In this document: one piece after another, positions 43,952 to 52,289 of the stretch
Position numbering within the stretch: position 1 is the stretch's first letter
How the letters are laid out: every line of letters begins with the position of its first letter
Source of the DNA: Sphingomicrobium flavum
GTDB taxonomy: Bacteria > Pseudomonadota > Alphaproteobacteria > Sphingomonadales > Sphingomonadaceae
Assembly: GCF_024721605.1 (NCBI RefSeq)
Contig: NZ_CP102630.1
Coordinates: 1,178,001-1,242,000, forward strand
DNA length: 64,000 nt
Direction: 5' to 3'
Made by a program: the position numbers and the translations under genes
The notes under the pieces: generated by a model
Database searches by the model: none
Told to the model about the DNA's origin: nothing
Seen by the model: only the letters and a program-made list of their open reading frames with translations

Positions 43952-45556
43952 CTACATCCTGAACACGCCGAATTTCGGCTGGTCGGGCACCGGCGCATTG
44001 AGACAGGCCGCAAAGGCCAAGCCAAGCACGTCCCTCGTCTGCGCAGGATCGATGATGCCGTCGTCCCACAGCCGCGCGGTGGCATGCCAGGGATTGCCCT
44101 GCGCTTCATAATCCTCGCGGATCGGCTGCTTGAAGGCTTCGGCCTCCTCCGGCGTCCAGCTGTCCGCATCGCGGTGAACCGTCGCCAGCACGCTCGCCGC
44201 CTGCTCGCCGCCCATCACGGAAATGCGGCTGTTGGGCCAGGTGAAGAGGAAGTTGGGGCTATAGGCGCGCCCCGCCATGCCATAATTGCCCGCGCCAAAG
44301 CTGCCGCCGATCAGCACGGTGATCTTGGGCACCTGCGCGGTCGCCACCGCCGTCACCAGCTTGGCACCATGCTTGGCGATCCCCTCGGCCTCATATTTGC
44401 CGCCGACCATGAAGCCCGAGATATTCTGGAGGAAGAGCAACGCGATCTTGCGATGCGCCGCCAGCTCGATGAAGTGCGCCCCCTTGCGCGCGCTCTCGCT
44501 GAACAGCACGCCATTATTGGCCAGAATCGCCACCGGCAGCCCGTGGATATGCGCAAAACCGCACACTAGTGATGGCCCGTACAGCGCCTTGAACTCGTTA
44601 AACTCGCTGCCATCGACCAGCCGCGCAATCACCTCATGCACATCATAGGGCGCGCGCACATCTTCGGGGATGATCGAATAGAGCTCTTCGGGATCATATT
44701 TGGGCGGCCGCGGCTCGCGATAATTAAGATCCGCATTGTCCGCACCCATCGGAATGGTGGACAGGATATCGCGCACGATGGTCAGCGCATGCTCGTCATT
44801 TTCGGCGAGGTGATCGACCACGCCCGATTTGCGCGCGTGAAGGTCACCCCCGCCCAGATCCTCGGCCGAAATCTCTTCGCCCGTCGCTGCTTTCACGAGC
44901 GGCGGCCCGGCCAGGAAGATGGTGCCCTGTTCCTTCACGATGACGCTCTCGTCGCTCATCGCCGGCACATAGGCGCCGCCCGCCGTGCAGCTACCCATCA
45001 CGCAGGCCACCTGGGCAATGCCCTTGGCGCTCAAATTGGCCTGATTATAGAAAATCCGCCCGAAATGATCGCGGTCCGGAAAGACCTCGGCCTGGTGCGG
45101 CAAGTTCGCCCCGCCGCTGTCCACCAGATAGACGCAAGGCAGCCGGTTCTGCTCGGCAATCTCCTGTGCGCGCAGATGCTTCTTCACCGTCATCGGATAA
45201 TAGGTGCCACCTTTGACGGTGGCATCGTTGCACACGATCATCGCCTGCCGCCCCGACACGCGCCCGATCCCCGCAATCATCCCGGCGCCCGGCACCTCGC
45301 CTTCATACATGTCGCAGGCCGCCAGCTGGCCGATTTCAAGGAAAGGCGATCCGGGATCGAGCAACCGCTCCACCCGCTCGCGCGGCAGCAGCTTTCCGCG
45401 GCTCACATGCCGCTCGCGGCTGCGCTCGCTCCCGCCCTTGGCCGCCTCGGCGACATCGTCGCGAAGCTTCTGCGCCAAAGCGCGGTTATGCTTGGCCCGG
45501 GCCGTGGCTTCGGGCGAGGAAAGGTCGATCTTGCTGTCCAGCGTCGGTGCACTCAT
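43952..45556 (-). CDS. mccB: Methylcrotonyl-CoA carboxylase beta subunit
   Basis: Carboxyltransferase subunit, 534 residues, of the enzyme carboxylating 3-methylcrotonyl-CoA in leucine degradation. It begins with the usual long N-terminal helix ([35 protein letters not shown]). The oxyanion-hole glycine motifs are [16 protein letters not shown] (N-half) and [16 protein letters not shown] (C-half). It ends QPKFGVFRM, as MCC beta chains do. Start ATG 45556 has AGGTGA upstream. Confidence 0.95.
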   Translation of the reverse strand: MSAPTLDSKIDLSSPEATARAKHNRALAQKLRDDVAEAAKGGSERSRERHVSRGKLLPRERVERLLDPGSPFLEIGQLAACDMYEGEVPGAGMIAGIGRVSGRQAMIVCNDATVKGGTYYPMTVKKHLRAQEIAEQNRLPCVYLVDSGGANLPHQAEVFPDRDHFGRIFYNQANLSAKGIAQVACVMGSCTAGGAYVPAMSDESVIVKEQGTIFLAGPPLVKAATGEEISAEDLGGGDLHARKSGVVDHLAENDEHALTIVRDILSTIPMGADNADLNYREPRPPKYDPEELYSIIPEDVRAPYDVHEVIARLVDGSEFNEFKALYGPSLVCGFAHIHGLPVAILANNGVLFSESARKGAHFIELAAHRKIALLFLQNISGFMVGGKYEAEGIAKHGAKLVTAVATAQVPKITVLIGGSFGAGNYGMAGRAYSPNFLFTWPNSRISVMGGEQAASVLATVHRDADSWTPEEAEAFKQPIREDYEAQGNPWHATARLWDDGIIDPAQTRDVLGLAFAACLNAPVPDQPKFGVFRM

Positions 45557-45593
45557 GGGCAATCACCTAGCGCCCCGACCGATGAATGCAAAG

Positions 45594-46421
45594 CTACTGC
45601 GTGTTCGCGTCCGCCCGCGCCAGCAGATAATCGACCAGCGCTTCGCGTTCTGCCTCGGTCAGCTGGCTGAAGCGGAATTTGCCCATCACACTCATCAGAC
45701 CAAGGTCGGGCCGCGAGATGCCGGTCCCGTCCGTCAGCAGCCGTTCAAGCTTGCCGCGTTCGATGCTTCCGGCAATGTCGAGGTTGGGCGAAAATCCCTC
45801 AAACCCTTCCAATTGCGCGCCATGACATTCGGTGCAGCTGGTCGTGGCGATATAGCGCCCCTTCGCAGTGGCATTGCCCAGAGACAGCGGCCCGCCGCTT
45901 TCGCGCGCATGCATCACTTCAGCAGGTGCTTTTTTGATGACATCAAGACTGGCGATCCGTTTCATGCTCGCAGGGTCGAATGCGGGCTGCGCTTCGCCGC
46001 CCGGCGGGAAACTGCGTACATAAGCGACCAGCGCCTCATAATCGGCTGGCGAGAGATTGGAGTACATGGCCGATGGCATGATCGACCAAAGAGCGCGCCC
46101 ATCGCGCGCCACACCGCCGCGCAGCGCTTTTTCCAGCTCGATCTCGCTATAGTCCGGCAGCAGAAGCGACAGATTGGGAGCGTCGAAAGTAACGCCCACC
46201 CCCGTCTGCCCACCTTGCAGTTCAGCGCCATGGCAGCCCCGGCAGCCCATCATCGAGGCAACGCGCTCGCCATGCGCAAGCTTGCCCGCTTCATCGGCAT
46301 AATCTGCGCCATCGAAGGAAAGCGAATCCTCCTCCACTACGGGCACCTCGCCAGACTTGCTGGTTTCTTGAGCACACGCACACAGGCTGGCACTGACCAA
46401 GAGCGCGACACATTTTTTCAT
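45594..46421 (-). CDS. Diheme c-type cytochrome lipoprotein
   Basis: A 275-residue lipoprotein (lipobox ASLCAC). Two heme-attachment motifs, CRGCH near 59-63 and CTECH near 196-200, mark two cytochrome c domains with likely axial Met in SIMPSAMYSNLS and VMGKFRF. It resembles periplasmic diheme cytochromes that take electrons from dehydrogenases. It sits between mccB and isovaleryl-CoA dehydrogenase on the same strand, an unusual place, since that enzyme normally passes electrons to ETF. Confidence 0.9.
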   Translation of the reverse strand: MKKCVALLVSASLCACAQETSKSGEVPVVEEDSLSFDGADYADEAGKLAHGERVASMMGCRGCHGAELQGGQTGVGVTFDAPNLSLLLPDYSEIELEKALRGGVARDGRALWSIMPSAMYSNLSPADYEALVAYVRSFPPGGEAQPAFDPASMKRIASLDVIKKAPAEVMHARESGGPLSLGNATAKGRYIATTSCTECHGAQLEGFEGFSPNLDIAGSIERGKLERLLTDGTGISRPDLGLMSVMGKFRFSQLTEAEREALVDYLLARADANTQ

Positions 46422-46461
46422 GCTGCCCCTCCCCCAAATAGAGCAACAATCTTAACTCACA

Positions 46462-47649
46462 TTAAGTCGAATGCATAGGGCTAGCGCCTCGGCCCCCTGC
46501 CCCCACCAATTCGCGCCCAATCAGCATGCGGCGGATTTCGTTGGTGCCTGCACCAATGTCGAGCAGCTTGGCATCGCGCATATAGCGCTCGACCGGCCAG
46601 TCCTTGGTATAGCCTGCGCCGCCCAGCGCCTGCACCGCTTCGCCGGCAACCTTGAAGGCGCTTTCGCTCGCCAGCAGGATCGCGCCTGCCGCATCGAAGC
46701 GCGTCGTCTTGCCGGCATCGCAATTCTTGGCGACCGTATAGACATAGGCGCGCGCGGAATTCAGCGCGACATACATGTCCGCCACTTTGGCCTGGATCAG
46801 CTGGAAATTGCCGATCGACTGGCCGAACTGCTTGCGCTCGCGTACATAGGGCAGCACCACATCGAGGCAGGCCTGCATGATGCCAAGCTGGATGCCCGAC
46901 AGCACCGTGCGCTCATAATCCAGCCCGCTCATCAGCACGCCGACGCCGCCATTGAGCGGGCCCATCACGCGATCTTCCGGGATGATGCAATCGTCGAACA
47001 CCAGCTCCGCCGTGGGCGAGCCGCGCATGCCGACCTTGTCGATCTTCTGGCCGATGGAGAAGCCCGCATCGCCCTTCTCGATCAGGAACGTCGTGATGCC
47101 GCGCGATCCTTCGCCCGTCTTGGCATAGACGACCAGCGTGTCCGCATGGGTTGCATTGGTGATCCAGAATTTGGTGCCGTTGAGCTTGTAACCGCCATCG
47201 ACCTTTTCGGCCTTCAGCTTCATGCTCACCACATCGCTGCCAGCGCCCGCTTCGCTCATCGCCAGGCTGCCGACATGTTCGCCCGAAATCAGGCCGGGCA
47301 GATATTTGGCCTTCTGCTCGGGCGATGCCCATTTGGCGATCTGGTTGATGCACAAATTGGTATGCGCCCCATAGCTGAGGCCGACCGAGGCCGATGCCCG
47401 CGCAATTTCTTCCTGCGCCACCACATGTTCCAGATAGCCAAGCCCCAGCCCGCCATCTTCCTCGCTGACCGTGATACCGTGCAGCCCCAGCTCGCCCATT
47501 TGCGGCCACAGCTCGACTGGGAAGCGATCTTCCTCGTCGATCGACGCTGCGATCGGCTCGATCTTGTCCATGGCAAAGCGGCGCGTGGTATCGCGGATCG
47601 TGTCCGCCATTTCCCCAAGCTGAAAGTCGAGGCCGGGCATGTCGTTCAT
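46462..47649 (-). CDS. ivd: Isovaleryl-CoA dehydrogenase
   Basis: FAD acyl-CoA dehydrogenase of leucine degradation, 395 residues. SEAGAGSD near 132-139 and WITN near 162-165 contact FAD. The catalytic base is Glu246 in SGLDYERTVL, the position used by isovaleryl-CoA dehydrogenases, whereas the C-terminal site used by medium-chain enzymes reads LLDIGAGTNEI (no Glu). First gene of the ivd-cytochrome-mccB-small ORF-mccA-SDR-cysQ run, so the promoter should lie just upstream of 47649. Confidence 0.95.
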   Translation of the reverse strand: MNDMPGLDFQLGEMADTIRDTTRRFAMDKIEPIAASIDEEDRFPVELWPQMGELGLHGITVSEEDGGLGLGYLEHVVAQEEIARASASVGLSYGAHTNLCINQIAKWASPEQKAKYLPGLISGEHVGSLAMSEAGAGSDVVSMKLKAEKVDGGYKLNGTKFWITNATHADTLVVYAKTGEGSRGITTFLIEKGDAGFSIGQKIDKVGMRGSPTAELVFDDCIIPEDRVMGPLNGGVGVLMSGLDYERTVLSGIQLGIMQACLDVVLPYVRERKQFGQSIGNFQLIQAKVADMYVALNSARAYVYTVAKNCDAGKTTRFDAAGAILLASESAFKVAGEAVQALGGAGYTKDWPVERYMRDAKLLDIGAGTNEIRRMLIGRELVGAGGRGASPMHST

Positions 47650-47712
47650 GTGCGCAAATCTCCTGTTCGCGCCGCGCCTAGCACCGCCATGGCGCGGGCG
47701 ACAAGAGGATGA

Positions 47713-48144
47713 TCAGCCTTCGGGCTTGGGCTCGGGCGGCGGCAGCTGGCTTGCCGGGATCAATTGCCCGCGATGGCAGGTGTAGCAGGTCACCCTGTTC
47801 TGGCTCATGTCGGTCAGGCTGGACCGGTCCTCGCCCGGGAGGTCGGGATGCTGGTTGAGCATGTGGGTGAGCTTCATCATTTCGCGTGCGCGGCGCTTTG
47901 CGGGCTTGGCATCGGAAGCGAAGTCATAGGTGGATAGCGGCTGCCCTTCTTCGCCGACATGGCAATAGGTGCAGCGCACGCCCAGCGATTGCGCAAAATG
48001 TTTCATCAGCTCGAAGCGTGCGCCGCGCTCCATGTCGGCGGGCAGGATATTGCCCGCTTCCTGGTGGGCCGCCTCGCCCGGATGCGCGGCGACCGCCACA
48101 CCAAGGCCCGACAGGCCAAGCGCCAACAACATATATGCCTTCAT
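47713..48144 (-). CDS. Diheme cytochrome c related to reaction-centre cytochrome subunit
   Basis: A 143-residue exported protein with a signal peptide (MKAYMLLALGLSGLGVAVAA). Heme motifs are CTYCH near 58-62 and CYTCH near 119-123; an ERGARFELMKHFAQSLGV helix and the MMKLTHMLN segment match the photosynthetic reaction-centre cytochrome c-like family, although no photosynthesis genes are in the window. GGGGAG lies six bases before ATG 48144; ATG 48150 is too close to it. It is divergent from the thiolase gene and upstream of ivd on the same strand. Confidence 0.88.
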   Translation of the reverse strand: MKAYMLLALGLSGLGVAVAAHPGEAAHQEAGNILPADMERGARFELMKHFAQSLGVRCTYCHVGEEGQPLSTYDFASDAKPAKRRAREMMKLTHMLNQHPDLPGEDRSSLTDMSQNRVTCYTCHRGQLIPASQLPPPEPKPEG

Positions 48145-48276
48145 GACCATCTCCCCAAATTGGCCCGTGACTGGTCGAGCCTAGGCCCCTGCCCGCCGCG
48201 CCGCAACCATGTCGGCAATTGAACCTTTGCGCGGCAGGCCTTATGTGCGCTGCAACAAAGCAAAACGGGAGCCACC

Positions 48277-49461
48277 ATGACCGAAAATCCGACCGTCATC
48301 CTTTCCTACGCCCGCACCCCCATGGGCTCGATGCAGGGCGCGCTGGCCGATGCCTCCGCGACCGAGCTGGGCGCCACTGCGGTCAAGGCCGCAGTCGAAC
48401 GCGCCGGCGTCGATGGCGGCGAGATCGACCGCATCTATATGGGCTGCGTGCTGCCTGCCGGGCTCGGCCAGGCACCCGCGCGCCAGGCCGCGCTGAAGGC
48501 GGGCCTTCCCAAGTCGGTCCAGGCGACTACGGTCAACAAGGTCTGCGGCAGCGGCATGCAGACGGTCATCCAGGCCGATGAAGCGATCCGAGCAGGCAAT
48601 GCCACCACCATTATCGCGGGCGGCATGGAGAGCATGACCAACGCTCCCTACCTTCTCAAGAAGCACCGTTCGGGCGCACGCATCGGCCATGACACCGCCT
48701 ATGACCACATGTTCCTCGACGGGCTGGAAGATGCCTATGAAGAAGGTCGCGCCATGGGCACTTTCGCGCAGGAAACAGCTGACGATTACCAGCTGACCCG
48801 CGAGCAGATGGACGATTATTCGATCGAGAGCCTGGCCCGCGCGAACCGCGCCATCGCCGAGGGCGATTTCGCCGATGAGGTCGTGCCCGTCACCATCTCC
48901 ACCCGCGCCGGCGATGTGGTGGTCGACAAGGATGAGGCCCCTGGCCGCGGCAAGCCCGACAAGATCCCGACGCTACGCCCCGCTTTCCGCAAGGACGGCA
49001 CCATCACTGCAGCCACCAGCTCCTCCATCTCGGATGGCGCTGCCGCCATCGTGGTCACCAGCAAAGCCGCCGCCGACGCCGCGGGCAAGACCCCGGTCGC
49101 GACCATCGTCGCCACCGCCGCCCATGCGCAGGAGCCGAGCGAATTCACCATCGCCCCCGTCGGCGCCATCAACAAGGTGCTCGAAAAGGCCGGCTGGAGC
49201 GTCGACGATGTCGACCTGTGGGAAGTCAACGAAGCCTTTGCCTGCGTCGCCATGTTCGCGATGCGCGACATCGGCATCCCGCATGACAAGATCAACGTGA
49301 ATGGCGGCGGCACCGCTCTTGGCCACCCCATCGGCGCCAGCGGCACGCGCATCCTCGTCACCCTCCTGAACGCGCTCAAGAAGCGTGGCCTCAAGAAGGG
49401 CGTGGCAAGCCTGTGCATCGGCGGCGGCGAAGCCACCGCGGTCGCGGTCGAATTGGCCTGA
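48277..49461 (+). CDS. Acetyl-CoA C-acetyltransferase (thiolase)
   Basis: Degradative/biosynthetic thiolase, 394 residues. Catalytic Cys90 in NKVCGSGMQ, His350 in GHPIGASG and Cys380 in CIGGGE are all present. Length and the KPDKIPTLRPAFRKDGTITAATSSSISDGAAA segments, read in parts, match AtoB/PhaA-type acetoacetyl-CoA thiolases. Close to the leucine operon, it could cleave acetoacetyl-CoA released from HMG-CoA. CGGGAG precedes the ATG, and a strong terminator follows. Confidence 0.94.
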   Translation: MTENPTVILSYARTPMGSMQGALADASATELGATAVKAAVERAGVDGGEIDRIYMGCVLPAGLGQAPARQAALKAGLPKSVQATTVNKVCGSGMQTVIQADEAIRAGNATTIIAGGMESMTNAPYLLKKHRSGARIGHDTAYDHMFLDGLEDAYEEGRAMGTFAQETADDYQLTREQMDDYSIESLARANRAIAEGDFADEVVPVTISTRAGDVVVDKDEAPGRGKPDKIPTLRPAFRKDGTITAATSSSISDGAAAIVVTSKAAADAAGKTPVATIVATAAHAQEPSEFTIAPVGAINKVLEKAGWSVDDVDLWEVNEAFACVAMFAMRDIGIPHDKINVNGGGTALGHPIGASGTRILVTLLNALKKRGLKKGVASLCIGGGEATAVAVELA

Positions 49462-49481
49462 TCGCCACTTTTTCGATAAAA

Positions 49482-49515
49482 GGCCCCCGATTCAACCATG
49501 ATCGGGGGCCTTTTT
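49482..49515 (+). terminator. Intrinsic terminator after the thiolase gene
   Basis: Perfect 10-bp stem GGCCCCCGAT / ATCGGGGGCC, 9-nt loop, then TTTTT at 49511-49515. Confidence 0.94.
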
Positions 49516-49516
49516 C

Positions 49517-49927
49517 ATGCGCATCTTCATTCCAGCCATCGCCATTTGCTCGCTCGCGGCCTGCGCCAGCGAAGAACCGGTCGAGCCCATCGAAAATGCG
49601 GAAGTCACCGAGCCTGCCACGAGGGATGACATGTCGCCCGCCGGCATGACCTTCGAGGTCGAGGGCGAACCGGGCGTCGACCGCACCGCATTCGGCACGG
49701 ATGGCACCTTCACCGACTATTTCGAAGGCGAACTCCACCGCACCGGCACCTATGAAATGCGCGACGATGGCACGCTCTGCTTCACCTATATGGGCGGTGA
49801 TAATGTCATGCCCGAAGAAGTGACCGAATGCTGGACCATGGACGGACCGCCCGATGAAGAGGGCTGGGCCAATTCGACCCGCATCTCCGACGGCCTCACC
49901 ATCCGCGCCCGCCCGATCCAAAAGTGA
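49517..49927 (+). CDS. Small lipoprotein, family copy 1
   Basis: A 136-residue lipoprotein (MRIFIPAIAICSLAAC, lipidated Cys16). An acidic linker is followed by a domain containing DDGTLCF...TECW, in which the two cysteines probably pair. The same signature recurs in the proteins at 51699 and 52290, so the three are paralogues. Function unknown. The ATG lies 2 nt after the U-tract of the thiolase terminator and has no Shine-Dalgarno, so it would need read-through, an upstream start inside the hairpin, or a leaderless transcript. Confidence 0.78.
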   Translation: MRIFIPAIAICSLAACASEEPVEPIENAEVTEPATRDDMSPAGMTFEVEGEPGVDRTAFGTDGTFTDYFEGELHRTGTYEMRDDGTLCFTYMGGDNVMPEEVTECWTMDGPPDEEGWANSTRISDGLTIRARPIQK

Positions 49928-49934
49928 AGCCGCC

Positions 49935-50594
49935 TCAGGTGCTCAGCATGCCGCGCTTGCCGAGCATGATGAACAGCATCGCCAGCCAGATGCTCAGCGT
50001 TCCGGCAAAAAAGCCCAGCATGGTGAAGGGCGCGACGAGGCCAAGATGCGCCAGCGCCGCCCAGCCGCCGAAGATGAGGAAGCTGGCATAGAAGCTGTAG
50101 GCGCCCGTCTCCATCGTCGCCGCCTTGTCGAGCTCGTCGGAACGGATCTTGGCCAAGATGCTCAACAGCGTGAGCGCGCCAACCGCGAGCCCTAGCCCGA
50201 TCAGCGCAGTCTGCGCCGACAGGAAGCCCGCCACGCCCGACAAGGCCAGAATGACCGGCATGGATGCAAGCAGGATCATCCCGATCGCGCTCCATAACAG
50301 GTCGCGTTGCTGATAGCGCAGCTCCGCCTCGTCTTCGACGTTGAGCAGCTTCGCCCCCGCCTTGGGCATCGCTGCGCCCAACGCGACGAACAGACCCATC
50401 AGGCCCAGAACCAGGCCAACGCCCAGCGCCAACAGATGATCGATATGATCGAAAATTTCGATCCGCGCCCTGACCAGCCTGAGCGTAGCCATCATGCCAA
50501 GCGCGCCCATCCCGGCACCGATCACCAACTGGACGATGAACTTGAGGGTCTTGCCCTTCGCTTCGTCCCGCTCGTTCAGCACATCATTCATCAT
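49935..50594 (-). CDS. Integral membrane protein coupled to an XRE regulator
   Basis: A protein of about 219 residues with six hydrophobic segments (for example FIVQLVIGAGMGALGMMATL, LLALGVGLVLGLMGLFVALG, LLWSAIGMILLASMPVILAL, TALIGLGLAVGALTLLSIL, SFYASFLIFGGWAALAHLGL, FFAGTLSIWLAMLFIML). Family not recognised beyond the common HTH-plus-membrane-protein pair arrangement. The start (ATG 50594 or 50591) lies inside the end of the regulator gene, so the two are coupled. It may be the membrane effector whose level the regulator controls. Confidence 0.8.
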   Translation of the reverse strand: MMNDVLNERDEAKGKTLKFIVQLVIGAGMGALGMMATLRLVRARIEIFDHIDHLLALGVGLVLGLMGLFVALGAAMPKAGAKLLNVEDEAELRYQQRDLLWSAIGMILLASMPVILALSGVAGFLSAQTALIGLGLAVGALTLLSILAKIRSDELDKAATMETGAYSFYASFLIFGGWAALAHLGLVAPFTMLGFFAGTLSIWLAMLFIMLGKRGMLST

Positions 50595-50793
50595 CCGGCT
50601 CCCAATCGTCGATAAACAGATCCTGCACCGGCACCGCGAACAACTTCGACATGCGCAGCGCCAGCGGGAGGCTCGGGTCATATTTGTCCGTTTCGACCGC
50701 GTTGATCGTCTGGCGCGATACGCCCAGCCGCCGGGCAAGCTCGCCCTGGCTCCAGCCGGCCTGTTCCCGCCAGATCTTGACCCGATTCTCCAT
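50584..50793 (-). CDS. Minimal XRE-family repressor
   Basis: A 69-residue protein that is almost entirely one helix-turn-helix: VKIWREQAGWSQGELARRLG, then VSRQTINAVETDKYDPSLPL, a layout typical of small autorepressors (YozG-like). The acidic tail WEPDDE ends over the start of the membrane-protein gene. Start ATG 50793 has AAGG upstream. A perfect 35-bp palindrome begins 17 bp upstream of its start and is the obvious candidate operator. Confidence 0.9.
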   Translation of the reverse strand: MENRVKIWREQAGWSQGELARRLGVSRQTINAVETDKYDPSLPLALRMSKLFAVPVQDLFIDDWEPDDE

Positions 50794-50809
50794 CTTGCCT
50801 TCACACCTA

Positions 50810-50844
50810 TGTAAAGAGCTCTTGACAGTCAAGAGCTCTTTACA
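50810..50844. promoter_or_regulatory. Perfect 35-bp palindrome, probable operator
   Basis: TGTAAAGAGCTCTTGAC (50810-50826) and its exact reverse complement (50828-50844) flank a single A. It holds a TTGACA box on + and TTGACT on -, so it overlaps likely -35 elements of both divergent genes. Each 17-nt arm contains an inner AAGAGCTCTT-type palindrome, allowing two dimer sites. Confidence 0.85.
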
Positions 50845-50881
50845 CCCATCGCAACTTTTGGGTTATGAAAGGGTTGGCAGG

Positions 50882-51637
50882 ATGATGACCTCCACGCCCA
50901 AAACCGCCCGCCTCTACCGCATGGTGAAGCCCAAACATGTCTGCCCGTTCGGGTTGCAGGCGCTCCACCTTTTGAAGTCGCGCGGATACCGGGTCGAAGA
51001 TATCCACCTCACGACCGCTGAAGCGACCGAGGCATTCAAGGCCGAACATGGCGTCAAGACCACGCCGCAAATCTTCATCGGGGACCAGCGCATCGGGGGA
51101 TATACCGACCTGCGCACCCATTTCGGCCTCGCCAACCCCGATCCGGACAAGAAGACCTACCGCCCCGTCATCGCTTTGTTCGGGCTGGCTGCGCTGATGG
51201 CCTTCGCGCTGGCCAGCGGCGTAGTGCTGAACGGGCGCCCGTTCGAACAACGCTTCCTCGAACTTTTCATCCCCATCGCCATGTGCATGCTGGCGCTCCT
51301 GAAGCTGCAGGACGTTCGCAGCTTCGCGCGCATGTTCCTGGGCTACGACCTGCTGGCGCGGCGCTGGGTGCCCTATGCCACCCTCTATCCCTTCCTTGAG
51401 GCGACTGCGGGCGTGTTGATGCTGGGCAAACTCCTGCCCTGGCTGTCGGTACCGACCGCATTGTTCATCGGCACCATCGGAGCGGCCAGCGTCATCTACG
51501 CCGTGTATATCCAGAAGCGCGAGCTCAAATGCGCCTGTGTGGGCGGCAACAATAATGTGCCGCTGGGCTTCATCAGCCTGACGGAAAATCTGATGATGAT
51601 CGGCATGGCGTTGTGGATGGGCCGGCACTTGATCTAA
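50882..51637 (+). CDS. Glutaredoxin-MauE/DoxX-like fusion membrane protein
   Basis: A 251-residue protein. Residues 8-80 are a glutaredoxin domain with a monothiol CPFG site (Cys21), TTPQIFIGD with the cis-Pro near 62, and GGYTDL. The rest is a four-helix MauE/DoxX-like membrane domain (VIALFGLAALMAFALASGVV; FIPIAMCMLALLK; TLYPFLEATAGVLML; LFIGTIGAASVIYAVYI) with a cysteine pair CACVGG near 220 as in MauE redox partners. GAAAGGG lies eight bases before ATG 50882. It is divergent from the small XRE repressor across the palindrome. Confidence 0.86.
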   Translation: MMTSTPKTARLYRMVKPKHVCPFGLQALHLLKSRGYRVEDIHLTTAEATEAFKAEHGVKTTPQIFIGDQRIGGYTDLRTHFGLANPDPDKKTYRPVIALFGLAALMAFALASGVVLNGRPFEQRFLELFIPIAMCMLALLKLQDVRSFARMFLGYDLLARRWVPYATLYPFLEATAGVLMLGKLLPWLSVPTALFIGTIGAASVIYAVYIQKRELKCACVGGNNNVPLGFISLTENLMMIGMALWMGRHLI

Positions 51638-51698
51638 TTGATTCGCTGGCGTTAACCATTTCTGCTATGCCGCTGCCTTCACAAGAGGGAAGCACATC

Positions 51699-52124
51699 AT
51701 GAAAAAGCTCATTTTACTCACCAGCTGCGCCGCGCTTTGGGCCTGTGCCGACAATGCCGCCGAAGAGGAAACCGTCGCTGAAGAAAATGCCGTTGCGGTC
51801 GACGAAACCGCCATGGCCGAAGACAGCGCGCCCGAACCGATCAGCTACAGCTGGGCCGGCGAAAATGGTGAAGCGATGGTCATGTCGATTGATGCCGAGG
51901 GCAATTATATCATCGAAGCCGACGGCGAACATCTGGACCATGGCACCGTCAGCACGAATGACGCGGGCAAAGCCTGCTTCACCAGCGAGATGGACCAGCC
52001 GGCCAGTTGCTGGACACAGACCGATCTGGAAGTGGGCGGTTCGCAGGAGACCACTTCTGACGATGGCATGACCGTGACGGTCACGCGCACCGAATATGTC
52101 GAACTGGCGATGCCGGGCGCCTGA
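51699..52124 (+). CDS. Small lipoprotein, family copy 2
   Basis: A 141-residue lipoprotein (MKKLILLTSCAALWAC, lipobox ALWAC). A Glu/Ala-rich linker is followed by a domain with DAGKACFTSEMDQPASCW and the C-terminal VTRTEYVELAMPG, paralogous to the product at 52290 (FTRAEYRQLAFEAPG) and more distantly to that at 49517. Function unknown. GAGGGA precedes the ATG. It is downstream of the glutaredoxin-MauE gene and ends in its own terminator. Confidence 0.8.
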   Translation: MKKLILLTSCAALWACADNAAEEETVAEENAVAVDETAMAEDSAPEPISYSWAGENGEAMVMSIDAEGNYIIEADGEHLDHGTVSTNDAGKACFTSEMDQPASCWTQTDLEVGGSQETTSDDGMTVTVTRTEYVELAMPGA

Positions 52125-52147
52125 TCGGCAGAAGTCTTGTTAAACGA

Positions 52148-52175
52148 GGGGCTTCGGGCGACCGGGGCCCCTTTT
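52148..52175 (+). terminator. Intrinsic terminator after lipoprotein copy 2
   Basis: GGGGC / GCCCC outer stem with inner CGG/CCG around a GCGA loop, then TTTT at 52172-52175. Confidence 0.85.
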
Positions 52176-52289
52176 CGTTAACCATAGACTGTCCCGTCGC
52201 GGGATGGCCACGGAACGCCGCGCCAGCGCTTCTCGTTTTGCTCCCGAACCAACAATTGCGCCGCCCCACCCGGCCAAGGGAGAATGAAT

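Noticed and set aside
47713-48144. Photosynthesis gene cluster
   Set aside because: One protein resembles the reaction-centre cytochrome, but no puf, bch or crt genes occur in the window.
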